Under the pieces are notes generated by a model that saw only the letters and a list, made by a program, of their open reading frames with translations, did no database searches and was not told the DNA's origin. A stretch of 64,000 bases of DNA, from positions 2,105,423-2,169,422 of the forward strand of contig LT629697.1 in the NCBI GenBank assembly GCA_900100325.1, given 5' to 3'. The position numbers and the translations under genes were made by a program. The stretch comes from Frankineae bacterium MT45 (lineage in GTDB: Bacteria > Actinomycetota > Actinomycetes > Mycobacteriales > Jatrophihabitantaceae). Below are positions 9,507 through 17,497 of the stretch, one piece after another (within the stretch, counting starts at the first letter, position 1; every line of letters starts with the position of its first letter).

Positions 9507-10243
9507 TCGCCGAACCCGCCTCCCAGCTCCGACTGCTCGACCTGCAGGCCGTCGACACCGCTCTGGCCCAGCTGGCGCACAAGCGCAAGACACTGCCCGA
9601 ACTGGCAGCTCTGGAGGACGCCGACCGGCGCCTGGCCGCGGTCAACGAGGAACTCGTCGAGGTCCAGACCCAGCTCGGGGACGTCATCGCCGAGCAGACG
9701 CGGATCGAAGGGGAGGTTGATGGTGTCCGGGAGCGTGCTGCGCGTGACGAACAGCGGATGACCTCCGGCGGGCTTCCGGCCAAGGATCTCGAGGGCCTGC
9801 AGCATGAGATCACCTCGCTGGCCCGGCGGCAGGCCACCCTCGAAGACACCGTCATCGAGGTGATGGAGCAGCGCGAAGCCCTGGAGGCCCAGGAGAACGA
9901 ACGGCTGACCCTGCAGGGCACCATCCAGACCGAACGTGACGATCTCATCGTGGCCCGCGACCTCGTCTTCACCGAGATCGACGCCGCGAACGTGGAGCGC
10001 AGTCAGCAGCGAGACGCGATCGCCGGTGAGATCCCCGACGACCTGCTGGCGTTGTACGAGAAGGTTCGTGCCCCCAACGGCGGCATGGGCGCGGCTATGC
10101 TGCGCCAGCGGCGCTGCGAGGGGTGTCGTATGGAGCTGGCCAGCAGCGAGATCTCCGCGCTGCGTAGTGCCGCAGCCGACTCGGTGCTGCGCTGTGACAA
10201 CTGCCGGATCATTCTCGTCCGCACCGCCGAGTCCGGGTTGTGA
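9503..10243 (+). CDS. coiled-coil C4 zinc-ribbon protein
   Basis: 246 residues. A long N-terminal coiled coil (about residues 10-180, rich in Glu/Leu/Arg) is followed by a zinc ribbon with Cys205-x2-Cys208 and Cys231-x2-Cys234. This is the CT398/DUF164 family, thought to bind nucleic acid or act as an adaptor; the activity is not known. It is translationally coupled on both sides (GTGA overlaps at 9503 and 10240) between the Nif3-like and RNase H genes, an order conserved in actinobacteria. Confidence 0.9.
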   Translation: MIAEPASQLRLLDLQAVDTALAQLAHKRKTLPELAALEDADRRLAAVNEELVEVQTQLGDVIAEQTRIEGEVDGVRERAARDEQRMTSGGLPAKDLEGLQHEITSLARRQATLEDTVIEVMEQREALEAQENERLTLQGTIQTERDDLIVARDLVFTEIDAANVERSQQRDAIAGEIPDDLLALYEKVRAPNGGMGAAMLRQRRCEGCRMELASSEISALRSAAADSVLRCDNCRIILVRTAESGL

Positions 10244-11481
10244 GACGGCAGGTAATCGTCGAGGCAGACGGCGGATCACGAGGAAACCCCGGTCCAGCCG
10301 GCTACGGCGCGGTGGTCTTCGACGCCGACAGCGGCGAGGTCCTGGCCGAGCGGAATGAGTCGCTCGGCGTCCAGACGAACAACTTCGCCGAATACAACGG
10401 GCTCATCGCGGGGCTGCGGGCGGCCGCCGAGCTGGGTGCGACGTCGGTGACGGTCCAGATGGATTCGAAGCTCGTCGTCGAGCAGATGAAGGGCACCTGG
10501 CAGGCCAAGCACGCCGGCATGCGCGCACTCCGCGACGAGGCGCTGGAGTTGGCGCTGCAGTTCGAGCAGATCCGCTACCGGTGGATTCCCCGCGAGCGCA
10601 ATAAGTACGCCGATCGGCTGGCCAATGAAGCGATGGACCGCGCGGCCGGCATCGAACCGAAGCCTCGAAAGGCGGCGGCCGAACCGGTCGCCCCGGCCCC
10701 CTCGCCGTCGTCCACCAGCGAGAGTCCGGCGGCGAACGGCACTTCGCCGGCCAGTTCGGTGTCGGCCACTGAGGCGACGGCTGCCGCGGTAGGCCCTCAG
10801 CCCACTGCGGCAGCCAGCGCGTCACCGAGCTGGGTGCCCAGTGGTGGCGTCCCCACCCGACTGATCCTGGTCCGCCACGGTTCGACGGCCCACTCGCCGC
10901 TGCGGCTCCTCTCCGGCCGAAATGACCTGCCGCTATCGGCCGAAGGCGAGGTGCAGGCGGAGTCGCTGCGCCTTCGACTACGCCGGATCCCGGACGTGGC
11001 GGCTGTGGTGAGTTCGCCGCTGCCACGCTGCCTGCAGACGGCGCAGATCATCGCGGGTTCGGCCAAGGTACGAGTCGTTCCCGCCTTCGCCGAGCTTGAC
11101 TTCGGGGTCTGGGAGGGGCTGAGCATGGCCGAGGTGACGAGCCGCTGGTCGGCCGAATTCGCCGAGTTCTCGGCCACCGGTGAGACGCCGGCCCCGAACG
11201 GCGAGTCGTTCGCCCAGGTCGCTGCGCGGGTGCGCCGGGGACGAGACGACCTGATCAGCAACTTCCCGGGGCAGACGGTCGTCGTCGTCACGCACGTCAC
11301 TCCGATCAAGACCCTGCTGCGACTGGCCCTCGGGGCGCCACACGAGACGCTGTTCCGGATCCACCTCGACACGGCGTCGGTATCGATCATCGACTACTTC
11401 GCCGACGGCAACGCGTCGGTGCGCCTGGTGAACGACACCAGCCACCTCAGCCGCTCAGACGAGAAGGCCCCTGTTTCTTAA
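10240..11481 (+). CDS. bifunctional RNase HI / histidine acid phosphatase (CobC-like)
   Basis: 413 residues. Residues 1-140 are RNase HI, with the acidic catalytic residues in EADGGSRGNPG (Asp10), FAEYNGL, MDSKLV and NKYADRLANEA. A Pro/Ala/Ser-rich linker of about 65 residues follows. From about residue 207 comes a histidine phosphatase domain with VRHGS (Arg212-His213) and VVVTHVTP carrying the second His. The M. tuberculosis counterpart Rv2228c is a known fusion of RNase HI with a CobC/acid-phosphatase domain. It should remove RNA from RNA:DNA hybrids, and the second domain may dephosphorylate alpha-ribazole phosphate, the product of CobT (39699-40721 here). It is the last gene of the operon. 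Confidence 0.94.
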   Translation: MRRQVIVEADGGSRGNPGPAGYGAVVFDADSGEVLAERNESLGVQTNNFAEYNGLIAGLRAAAELGATSVTVQMDSKLVVEQMKGTWQAKHAGMRALRDEALELALQFEQIRYRWIPRERNKYADRLANEAMDRAAGIEPKPRKAAAEPVAPAPSPSSTSESPAANGTSPASSVSATEATAAAVGPQPTAAASASPSWVPSGGVPTRLILVRHGSTAHSPLRLLSGRNDLPLSAEGEVQAESLRLRLRRIPDVAAVVSSPLPRCLQTAQIIAGSAKVRVVPAFAELDFGVWEGLSMAEVTSRWSAEFAEFSATGETPAPNGESFAQVAARVRRGRDDLISNFPGQTVVVVTHVTPIKTLLRLALGAPHETLFRIHLDTASVSIIDYFADGNASVRLVNDTSHLSRSDEKAPVS

Positions 11482-11486
11482 GGGAT

Positions 11487-11517
11487 TCGCCGGCCCGCCG
11501 CTCTCCGCTTCCGGCGA
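11487..11517. terminator. shared hairpin between convergent genes
   Basis: TCGCCGG and CCGGCGA, 17 nt apart, lie just after the RNase H gene stop and just before the end of the convergent permease gene. There is no U-tract, which is common for actinobacterial terminators. Confidence 0.45.
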
Positions 11518-11529
11518 GCCTCAGCGTGA

Positions 11530-12318
11530 TCACGTGTAGACGCGTAGCCCCAGCCAGATGCCGATCGCGATACCGAACGTGACGATCGCGATCCGCAGTG
11601 CGCGCTCGTCGACCACCCGGGCGGCGCGTCCACCGAGCGCACCGCCCAGTAGCGCTGCCGGTGCGACGACCGCGACGGCCGACCAGTGCACAGGGGCGAA
11701 GAAGATAAACGTCAGTAGTGAGACGGTCGAGACCACCATCGTCAGCACCGCCTTCAGCACGTTCATCTCCCGCAGCGGCGCGGCCATCGTGAGACCGATA
11801 ACCGCGAGCAGGATCACGCCAAGGCCGCCGCCGAAGTAGCCGCCATAGAACGACCCGATGCCGACGGCGACTCGCAGAGCCACCGGTCGGCGATGCTGCT
11901 CGGAGCCGATGCGGCGGGACACCGCCGGCTGCACGCCGACGAGCAGTGAGGCGAGAATCACCAGTATCGGCACGAGAAAGTCGAACGCACCCTGTGGGGT
12001 GACGAGGAGTGTGACTGCGCCGAGCGCGGCGCCGACTACCGAGATCAGGGCGAGATCAACCCGGGTCCGCGCCTCATCGACGGCGACCCGTCCAAGGCCA
12101 GCCAGGTTACCCACGTATCCGGGCCACAGCGCCACCGAGTTCGTGACGTTCGCCGCCACGCTGCCGAGCCCCGTCGCCAGGAGGGCCGGAAAAACCAGGA
12201 GCGATCCTCCGCCGGCTATCGCGTTGACGAATCCTCCGGCGAATCCAGCGAGCAGGAGAAGGGCGATATGGGGCAGTGTCACGTACAGAAGGCTATCGAG
12301 CCCCTCACCGGGTAGCAT
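11530..12318 (-). CDS. TauE/SafE family membrane permease (sulfite exporter-like)
   Basis: 262 residues with about eight hydrophobic segments. The N-terminal repeat FAGGFVNAIAGGGSLLVFPALL is typical of TauE/SafE (DUF81) anion exporters, and a second half-repeat carries FYGGYFGGGLGVILL. The family moves organosulfonates, sulfite or related anions; the substrate here cannot be read. The start is uncertain: the ATG at 12318 overlaps the divergent rnpB promoter, and a downstream GTG beginning VTLPHIALL is an alternative. Confidence 0.87.
   Translation of the reverse strand: MLPGEGLDSLLYVTLPHIALLLLAGFAGGFVNAIAGGGSLLVFPALLATGLGSVAANVTNSVALWPGYVGNLAGLGRVAVDEARTRVDLALISVVGAALGAVTLLVTPQGAFDFLVPILVILASLLVGVQPAVSRRIGSEQHRRPVALRVAVGIGSFYGGYFGGGLGVILLAVIGLTMAAPLREMNVLKAVLTMVVSTVSLLTFIFFAPVHWSAVAVVAPAALLGGALGGRAARVVDERALRIAIVTFGIAIGIWLGLRVYT
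12313..12318 (+). promoter_or_regulatory. probable rnpB -10 element
   Basis: TAGCAT sits about 10 nt before the predicted 5' end of RNase P RNA. It coincides with the start codon of the divergent permease gene. Confidence 0.45.
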
Positions 12319-12328
12319 CGTCGGCGCG

Positions 12329-12727
12329 GCGGACGAGCCGACCGGGCGATCGCGTCGAAGTCACTGACTTCGCCGAGGAAAGTCCGGGCTCCACAGAGCA
12401 GGGTGGTTGTTAACGGCAACCCGGGGTGACCCGCGGGACAGTGCCACAGAAAACAGACCGCCCACGCGTTCGCGCGTGGGTAAGGGTGAAACGGTGGTGT
12501 AAGAGACCACCAGCGTCGTGGGTAACCACGTCGGCTAGGTAAACCCCACCCGGAGCAAGGTCGAGAAGAGTCAATGTTTCATTGGCTTGCGCAGGCGTTC
12601 GAGGGCTGCTCGCCCGAGTCTGCGGGTAGACCGCTGGAGCCTGTCGGTGACGGCAGGCGTAGATGGATGATCGCCCCCGGCGTTCGCGTCGGGACAGGAC
12701 CCGGCTTATAGGTTGACTCGTCCGCTG
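12329..12727 (+). ncRNA. rnpB: RNase P RNA, bacterial class A
   Basis: About 399 nt with the universally conserved RNase P RNA blocks in order: GAGGAAAGTCCGGGCTCC (P4 5' side), ACAGAAAACAGACCGCC, AGGGTGAAACGGTG, GTAAGAGACCACCAGC, GGTAAACCCCACC, AGATGGATGATCGCC and ACAGGACCCGGCTTATAG (P4 3' side). Its ends are set by the P1 helix GCGGACGAG (12329-12337) with CTCGTCCGC (12717-12725). It is the catalytic RNA that matures tRNA 5' ends. Confidence 0.97.
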
Positions 12728-12759
12728 CCTTTCTGGGTAGGAGTACCAGGCAGGCCGCA

Positions 12760-12778
12760 GTTGCCGCGGTTCGGCAAC
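12760..12778 (+). terminator. hairpin downstream of rnpB
   Basis: GTTGCCG and CGGCAAC enclose a 5-nt loop about 35 nt after the RNase P RNA end. No U-run follows, so this is a tentative terminator or processing stop. Confidence 0.4.
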
Positions 12779-12806
12779 GCCGTGTTCTCTCGACAGGAGT
12801 GATTCG

Positions 12807-12998
12807 ATGTTCTCGACCAAGGATCAGGACGGGACGTTCTGGTACTGCGTCACGCATCATCGCGTGGAAGTTTTCGCCGATGTCGACAGCGAAAATAAAA
12901 TTGGTCCCTTCGCCACGTCGGATGAGGCCGCGCATGCTCTGCAGACGATTGCCGAGCGCGAAAAGGCTTATAAACTAACAGAGTCCGATGAAGACTGA
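12807..12998 (+). CDS. small conserved actinobacterial protein (SPOR-like)
   Basis: 63 residues. DGTFWYCVTHHRVE followed by KIGPFATSDEAAHALQTIAE matches small actinobacterial proteins of the pattern WYCLxHxxVE...GPYxTxxEAxxALE, sometimes labelled SPOR-like. Function unknown. ATG 12807 has an AGGAG 7 nt upstream. It stands alone after rnpB. It is richer in A/T than its neighbours in its middle part, probably because of Lys/Asp/Asn codons rather than transfer. Confidence 0.8.
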   Translation: MFSTKDQDGTFWYCVTHHRVEVFADVDSENKIGPFATSDEAAHALQTIAEREKAYKLTESDED

Positions 12999-13042
12999 GT
13001 CAATTCGCTACTGACGCTGCGTGATGTCGCGCCTACCGGCAC

Positions 13043-13057
13043 CCGCACGCTGTGCGG
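13043..13057 (+). terminator. short hairpin after the SPOR-like gene
   Basis: CCGCAC-GCT-GTGCGG lies about 45 nt after the stop. There is no U-tract, so confidence is low. Confidence 0.3.
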
Positions 13058-13148
13058 CGTGGCGTATTGACGAGGGCGGTTAGCCATCGTCAACTGTGTG
13101 TTATCGAAGGTCGTTCAGACCGTTCGTTCTCTATAGGAGGAACACAAG

Positions 13149-13658
13149 ATGACCGCACCGGCCAAGAAGGCGCCCGCACGGAAGGCGGCAGTGAAGAAAG
13201 CTGCGCCGGCCAAGAAAGCGGTGGCCGCGAAGAAGGCACCGGCGAAGAAGGTTGTTGCCAAGGCGCCCGCGAAGAAGGTTGTCGCCAAGAAGGCTCCGGC
13301 CAAGAAGGTCGTCGCCGCTAAGGCACCGGCGAAGAAGGCTCCGGCCAAGAAGGTCGTCGCCAAGGCTGCGCCGGCGAAGAAGGCTCCGGCGAAGAAGGTT
13401 GTTGCCAAGGCCCCCGCCAAGAAGGTGGCTGCCAAGAAGGCTCCGGCCAAGAAGGTAGTGGCCCGCAAGGTTGTGGCCAAGGCCGCGCCGGCGAAGAAGG
13501 CCCCCGCCAAGAAGGTCGTCGCGAAGGCCCCCGCCAAGAAGGCGGTGGCCAAGAAGGCTCCGGCCAAGAAGGCGGTGGCCAAGAAGGCTCCTGCGAAGAA
13601 GGCCGTGGCCCGCAAGGCGCCCGCCAAGAAGGCAGCGACGCGGCGACCTGCTCGCTAA
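13149..13658 (+). CDS. histone H1-like PAKKA-repeat protein
   Basis: 169 residues made almost entirely of Lys, Ala, Pro and Val: about 20 imperfect copies of [18 protein letters not shown], ending [10 protein letters not shown]. The composition equals the disordered C-terminal tail of actinobacterial HU (HupB) and of eukaryotic histone H1, but no N-terminal HU fold is present. It should bind DNA (or RNA) non-specifically by charge and condense the nucleoid. ATG 13149 has AGGAGG 7 nt upstream, suggesting strong expression. The DNA is itself a degenerate repeat array prone to length change. The long antisense open frames here are composition artefacts. Confidence 0.88.
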   Translation: MTAPAKKAPARKAAVKKAAPAKKAVAAKKAPAKKVVAKAPAKKVVAKKAPAKKVVAAKAPAKKAPAKKVVAKAAPAKKAPAKKVVAKAPAKKVAAKKAPAKKVVARKVVAKAAPAKKAPAKKVVAKAPAKKAVAKKAPAKKAVAKKAPAKKAVARKAPAKKAATRRPAR

Positions 13659-13823
13659 CCCGTTCGGCCTCCCGGCCGGCCGCGTCACGGACGCTCGAGG
13701 TTCGTGGTGTCGGCTGGCCGGAGGTCCGGCTGGTGGAGGTCGGCACGGCTTCGCGTAACGTCGGTGCTTCGCGGCGGGAAGGCTGCCGCGGAGCCGAACA
13801 AGCCGTGCGCATAGGAGATCTCC

Positions 13824-14492
13824 TTGACTGACGTCACCTCTTTGACCATCGCGATCCTCGGCGGCACGGGCGGACAGGGGCAGGGACTGGCCTACCGTTT
13901 CGCCAACGCCGGCCTCAGCGTGATCGTCGGCTCCCGTGACGCGCAGCGGGCCCAGGCATCCGCCGAAGAGCTGAGCAGCAAGATCACGGCCGGAGAGGTC
14001 AGCGGCGCCTCGAACGCGGCCGCCGCCTCCGCCGCCGACGTAATCGTCGTTGCGGTGCCGTGGGAGGCCCACGAGAAGACCCTCACCGGCCTGGTCACCG
14101 AGTTGACCGGCAAGATCGTCGTCGACTGCGTCAACCCGATGGGTTTCGACGAACGCGGCCCGTACCCGCTGGTCACCGACGATGGCAGTGCCGCTGAAGA
14201 GGCGGCGAAGTTGCTTCCGGAGTCGATCGTCGTCGCGGCGTTTCACCACGTGAGCGCCGTGCTGCTCTCAGACCCCGCCGTGACCAACCTCGACCTCGAC
14301 GTGCTCGTACTGGGTGAGGATCGCTCGGCCACCGATACCGTGCAGGCCATCGCCGAGCTGCTCCCGGGTGTGCGCGGGATCTTCGGCGGACGGCTACGCA
14401 ACGCCGGCCAGGTCGAGGCATTGACGGCGAACCTCATCGCGGTGAACCGTCGTTACAAGACGCACGCCGGTATCAGGATCACCGGTCTGTAG
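13824..14492 (+). CDS. npdG: NADPH:F420 oxidoreductase (F420-dependent NADP reductase)
   Basis: 222 residues. The Rossmann motif ILGGTGGQGQGLAYRFA (about residues 10-26) is followed by VGSRD, the NADP-binding Arg region, and the family's VDCVNPMGF and AFHHVSA elements. It transfers hydride between NADPH and coenzyme F420, feeding F420-dependent reductases. A TTG start at 13824 is chosen because AGGAG lies 6 nt before it; a second in-frame TTG seven codons on (13842) is weaker. It is convergent with panB over a strong hairpin. Confidence 0.9.
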   Translation: MTDVTSLTIAILGGTGGQGQGLAYRFANAGLSVIVGSRDAQRAQASAEELSSKITAGEVSGASNAAAASAADVIVVAVPWEAHEKTLTGLVTELTGKIVVDCVNPMGFDERGPYPLVTDDGSAAEEAAKLLPESIVVAAFHHVSAVLLSDPAVTNLDLDVLVLGEDRSATDTVQAIAELLPGVRGIFGGRLRNAGQVEALTANLIAVNRRYKTHAGIRITGL

Positions 14493-14493
14493 G

Positions 14494-14522
14494 GCTGCCG
14501 CCAGCACGAAGCGGGCGGCAGC
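14494..14522. terminator. terminator between npdG and panB
   Basis: GCTGCCGCC and GGCGGCAGC (9 bp) with an 11-nt loop begin directly after the npdG stop. The placement between convergent genes suggests it works in both directions. Confidence 0.65.
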
Positions 14523-14546
14523 ACGCAGCAGTAGAGCGCTAGGCGC

Positions 14547-15380
14547 TCAGCTGTAGGAGTGCTCCTCGGCGGGGTAGGCGCCGCTGCGCACCTCGTCGGC
14601 GAACTGGGTGGCCGCGCTGCGCAGGATCGCGCCGACATCGGCGAACTCCTTGACGAACTTCGCGGGCTTCCGCTCGCCCCGCAGCCCGGCCATGTCCTGC
14701 CACACGAGCACCTGGGCGTCGCAGTCGAGACCGGCGCCGATGCCCACGGTCGGGATCTGCAACTGCGAGGTTACCGACCGGGCGACCTCGGAGGGAACAA
14801 CCTCGAGCACGACGGCAAAGGCACCGGCCTGCTGTAGAGCCTTGGCGTCGAGGAGCAGGCGGTGAGCCGCCTCGTCGCCCCGGCCCTGCACGCGGTAGCC
14901 GCCGAGCGTGTTCACCGACTGCGGAGTGAGGCCGATGTGGGCCATCACCGGGATGCCGGCGTTGGTGAGCGCCTCCACCTGGGGGAGTACGCGATGGCCG
15001 CCCTCGAGCTTCACAGCCTGGGCGCCGCCCTCCTTCATGAACCGCACCGCGGTCTCCAGCGCCTGCTGGGCGGAGGCCTCGTAGCTGCCGAAGGGAAGGT
15101 CCGCGACCACCAGGGCGCGCTTCGTGCCGCGGACTACGCCGCGGACCAAGGGGAGGAGTTCATCGACAGTGACCGGGACGGTGCTGTCGTAGCCGTAGAC
15201 GACGTTCGCCGCGGAGTCTCCGACGAGGAGCACCGGAGTTCCGGCCTCGTCGAAGCACCGGGCCGTCGAGTAGTCGTAGGCCGTAAGCATGGTCCAACGC
15301 TCTTGCGAAGTCTTGGCCTGCTGCAGGTCTCGGATGGTGATTCGGCGCGACGTGATGGCGCCATAAAGGGTCTCGCTCAT
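14547..15380 (-). CDS. panB: 3-methyl-2-oxobutanoate hydroxymethyltransferase
   Basis: 277 residues, full length. It makes ketopantoate from 2-oxoisovalerate and 5,10-methylene-THF, the first committed step to pantothenate and CoA. Visible family elements are [32 protein letters not shown] (metal-binding Asp), [15 protein letters not shown] and VLEVVP with IPTVGIGAG. No panC or panD is adjacent. A GAGGAG about 20 nt before the ATG is too far for a good Shine-Dalgarno, so the exact start is moderately sure. It is the homologue of Rv2225. Confidence 0.95.
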   Translation of the reverse strand: MSETLYGAITSRRITIRDLQQAKTSQERWTMLTAYDYSTARCFDEAGTPVLLVGDSAANVVYGYDSTVPVTVDELLPLVRGVVRGTKRALVVADLPFGSYEASAQQALETAVRFMKEGGAQAVKLEGGHRVLPQVEALTNAGIPVMAHIGLTPQSVNTLGGYRVQGRGDEAAHRLLLDAKALQQAGAFAVVLEVVPSEVARSVTSQLQIPTVGIGAGLDCDAQVLVWQDMAGLRGERKPAKFVKEFADVGAILRSAATQFADEVRSGAYPAEEHSYS

Positions 15381-15515
15381 GACGATCAGATCCCGTTCTC
15401 CTCGGGGCCGATCGCTCGGTACCCGGGCTCATAAGGGTGGACGCACTAATGGTGCACCCATGTCCCGTGGATGTCGCTGTGAACCCACTCACAAGCCGCG
15501 AGGAATTACCCCCGA

Positions 15516-17258
15516 TCACTCCGCGGCCGGGTGTTCGCGCCAGTGGTTGGTGACCGGCAAGCGACGGTCGCGTCCGAATGATTTAAAGCTGATCTTCGGG
15601 CCCATCGGGTACTGGCGGCGCTTCCACTCGGCGGTATCGACCATCCGGGCGACCCGGGTCACCAACTCCGGATCGAAGCCCAGGGCGACGATCGATTCGA
15701 AGCCCTTGTCGCCGTCGACGTAGTTGGCCAGGATCTCGTCGAGGATCTCGTAGTCGGGGAGCGAATCGCTGTCGAACTGGCCGGGGCGCAGTTCGGCCGA
15801 GGGTGCCTTCTCGATCGAGTTCGCCGGGATCGGCTCGGTCTCACCCCGGGCCGCGGCGTCGGCGTTACGCCAGCGGGCCAGCGCCCACACCAGCGACTTC
15901 GGCACGTCCTTGATCGGCGCGAAACCGCCGACCGCATCGCCGTAGATCGTCGAGTACCCGACGGCGAGCTCACTCTTGTTGCCGGTCGCCAGCACCAGGT
16001 GTCCCTCCGCGTTCGACAGCGCCATCAGGGTGGTGCCGCGAACCCGCGCCTGGACGTTCTCCTCGGCGACGCCGCTGAGGCCGAGCGAGCTCACGAACGC
16101 GTCAACCATCGCCCCGATCGGAACCAGCCGGTAATGGGCGCCGATCCGCTCGGCCAGCCCAACCGCGTCGGCGATCGAGTGGTCAGAGGAGTACTGGCTG
16201 GGCAGCGCCACGCCGTAGACGTTCTCGCCGCCGATCGCGTCAGCCGCGATGGCGGCGACAACAGCGGAGTCGATGCCCCCGGAGATCCCCAGGACGACCG
16301 AACGGAATCCGTTCTTGCGGACATAGTCGCGGGTGCCAAGAACGAGAGCACCCCAGACCTCGGCCTCGTCGCAGATGCGGTCGGCCACCGCAGCGACCGC
16401 CGCCGGGTAGGGGGTAACCGGCGACGTTTCGGTGGTGGCTCGGTCGACGGGCATCGTCGGCGTCCCACCCGGGCCGGCGACAGGCTCGGGGGCCTCCGTA
16501 GGCGTGTCTTCGGTGAAGGTGAGATCGACGAAGTAGAGATCCTCGGTGTACTGCGGAGCCCGGGCCAGCAGGCTGCCGTCAGCCGCAACCACGAACGAGT
16601 CGCCGTCGAAGACGAGCTCGTCCTGGGCGCCGACCTGATTGACGTAGGCGACGGTGGCCCGTGCCTCGACCGCGCGCCGGCTCGCCAGCTCAAGGCGTAC
16701 GTCGTCCTTGTGCCGTTCGTACGGTGATCCGTTGATGTTGACGACCAGGTCGACGCCTACCTGCGCGGCGACCGCGAAGGGGCCACCCTCCTGCCAGATG
16801 TCCTCGCAGATCGTCATGGCGATGTCGATGTCGTGGAAGCGCACCACGCTGAACCGCTCGCCGGGCACGAAGTAGCGCTCCTCGTCGAAGACGCCGTAGT
16901 TGGGCAGATGGTGCTTGAAGTACGTCGCAGTCACCGCGCCCCGATGGCAGAAGGCGCTCGCGTTACGCGGGCCGCCGGACTCGTCCAGGAACCCCACCAC
17001 GACGCCGAGATCGCCGTATCCGGCGTCGGCCAGGGCGCGCGTCAACTCGCTAAGGGCCTCACGTGAGGCGTCCTCGAAGGAGCGGCGGAAGACCAGATCC
17101 TCCGGGGGGTATCCGGTCAGGGTCATCTCCGGGAAGAGGACCAGCTGCGCTCCGCCGGCGGCCGCGGCGGCCGTCCACTCCAGTACGGAGCGGGTGTTCG
17201 CGGCGAAGTCGCCGACGGTGAGCGAGACCTGAGCTAGAGCGATTCTGAGTTGGCGCAT
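15516..17258 (-). CDS. nadE: glutamine-dependent NAD+ synthetase
   Basis: 580 residues. The N-terminal nitrilase-type glutaminase carries Glu44 (FPEMTLTG), Lys115 (FKHHLPNYG) and Cys151 (TICEDIW). The C-terminal synthetase has the ATP-pyrophosphatase loop GISGGIDSA, with ATGNKSELAVGYST and GGFAPIKDV for substrate binding. It converts nicotinic acid adenine dinucleotide to NAD+ using glutamine nitrogen. The start is set at MRQLRIALAQ (17258); ATG 17264 two codons upstream is equally possible and a longer frame to 17294 is unlikely. Confidence 0.95.
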   Translation of the reverse strand: MRQLRIALAQVSLTVGDFAANTRSVLEWTAAAAAGGAQLVLFPEMTLTGYPPEDLVFRRSFEDASREALSELTRALADAGYGDLGVVVGFLDESGGPRNASAFCHRGAVTATYFKHHLPNYGVFDEERYFVPGERFSVVRFHDIDIAMTICEDIWQEGGPFAVAAQVGVDLVVNINGSPYERHKDDVRLELASRRAVEARATVAYVNQVGAQDELVFDGDSFVVAADGSLLARAPQYTEDLYFVDLTFTEDTPTEAPEPVAGPGGTPTMPVDRATTETSPVTPYPAAVAAVADRICDEAEVWGALVLGTRDYVRKNGFRSVVLGISGGIDSAVVAAIAADAIGGENVYGVALPSQYSSDHSIADAVGLAERIGAHYRLVPIGAMVDAFVSSLGLSGVAEENVQARVRGTTLMALSNAEGHLVLATGNKSELAVGYSTIYGDAVGGFAPIKDVPKSLVWALARWRNADAAARGETEPIPANSIEKAPSAELRPGQFDSDSLPDYEILDEILANYVDGDKGFESIVALGFDPELVTRVARMVDTAEWKRRQYPMGPKISFKSFGRDRRLPVTNHWREHPAAE

Positions 17259-17484
17259 ACCCATAGTCTGGCGACCTGGCCGTGTTAATGGCACAGGGGA
17301 GGGGTTGTGGATGAGACAATAAGCAACAGATCAGAATCCCCGCCGATAGCGAATCGTGATCAGATCTGCAGGCGTTCGCTACTTCGATTCGGCACAATAG
17401 AGGTCGTCGACCGACGGGTCGCGCATAAATTTTCGCTCACGAGCATCTACCCCCGGATGCTGCGCGGTGGGCAAGCTAGTTGCT

Positions 17485-17490
17485 GGGAGG
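17485..17490 (+). promoter_or_regulatory. ribosome binding site deciding the L,D-transpeptidase start
   Basis: GGGAGG lies 7 nt before GTG 17498 and only 4 nt before GTG 17495. This favours 17498 over the in-frame TTG at 17480. Confidence 0.6.
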
Positions 17491-17497
17491 CAATGTG

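Noticed and set aside
13149-13658. CRISPR-like look of regular short repeats
   Set aside because: The repeat units are in-frame codons for PAKKA with no distinct spacers and no cas genes.
13131-14249. 372-codon minus-strand frame rich in Leu/Gly/Arg
   Set aside because: It is the mirror of the PAKKA-repeat gene and of npdG; the repetition comes from the real repeats.
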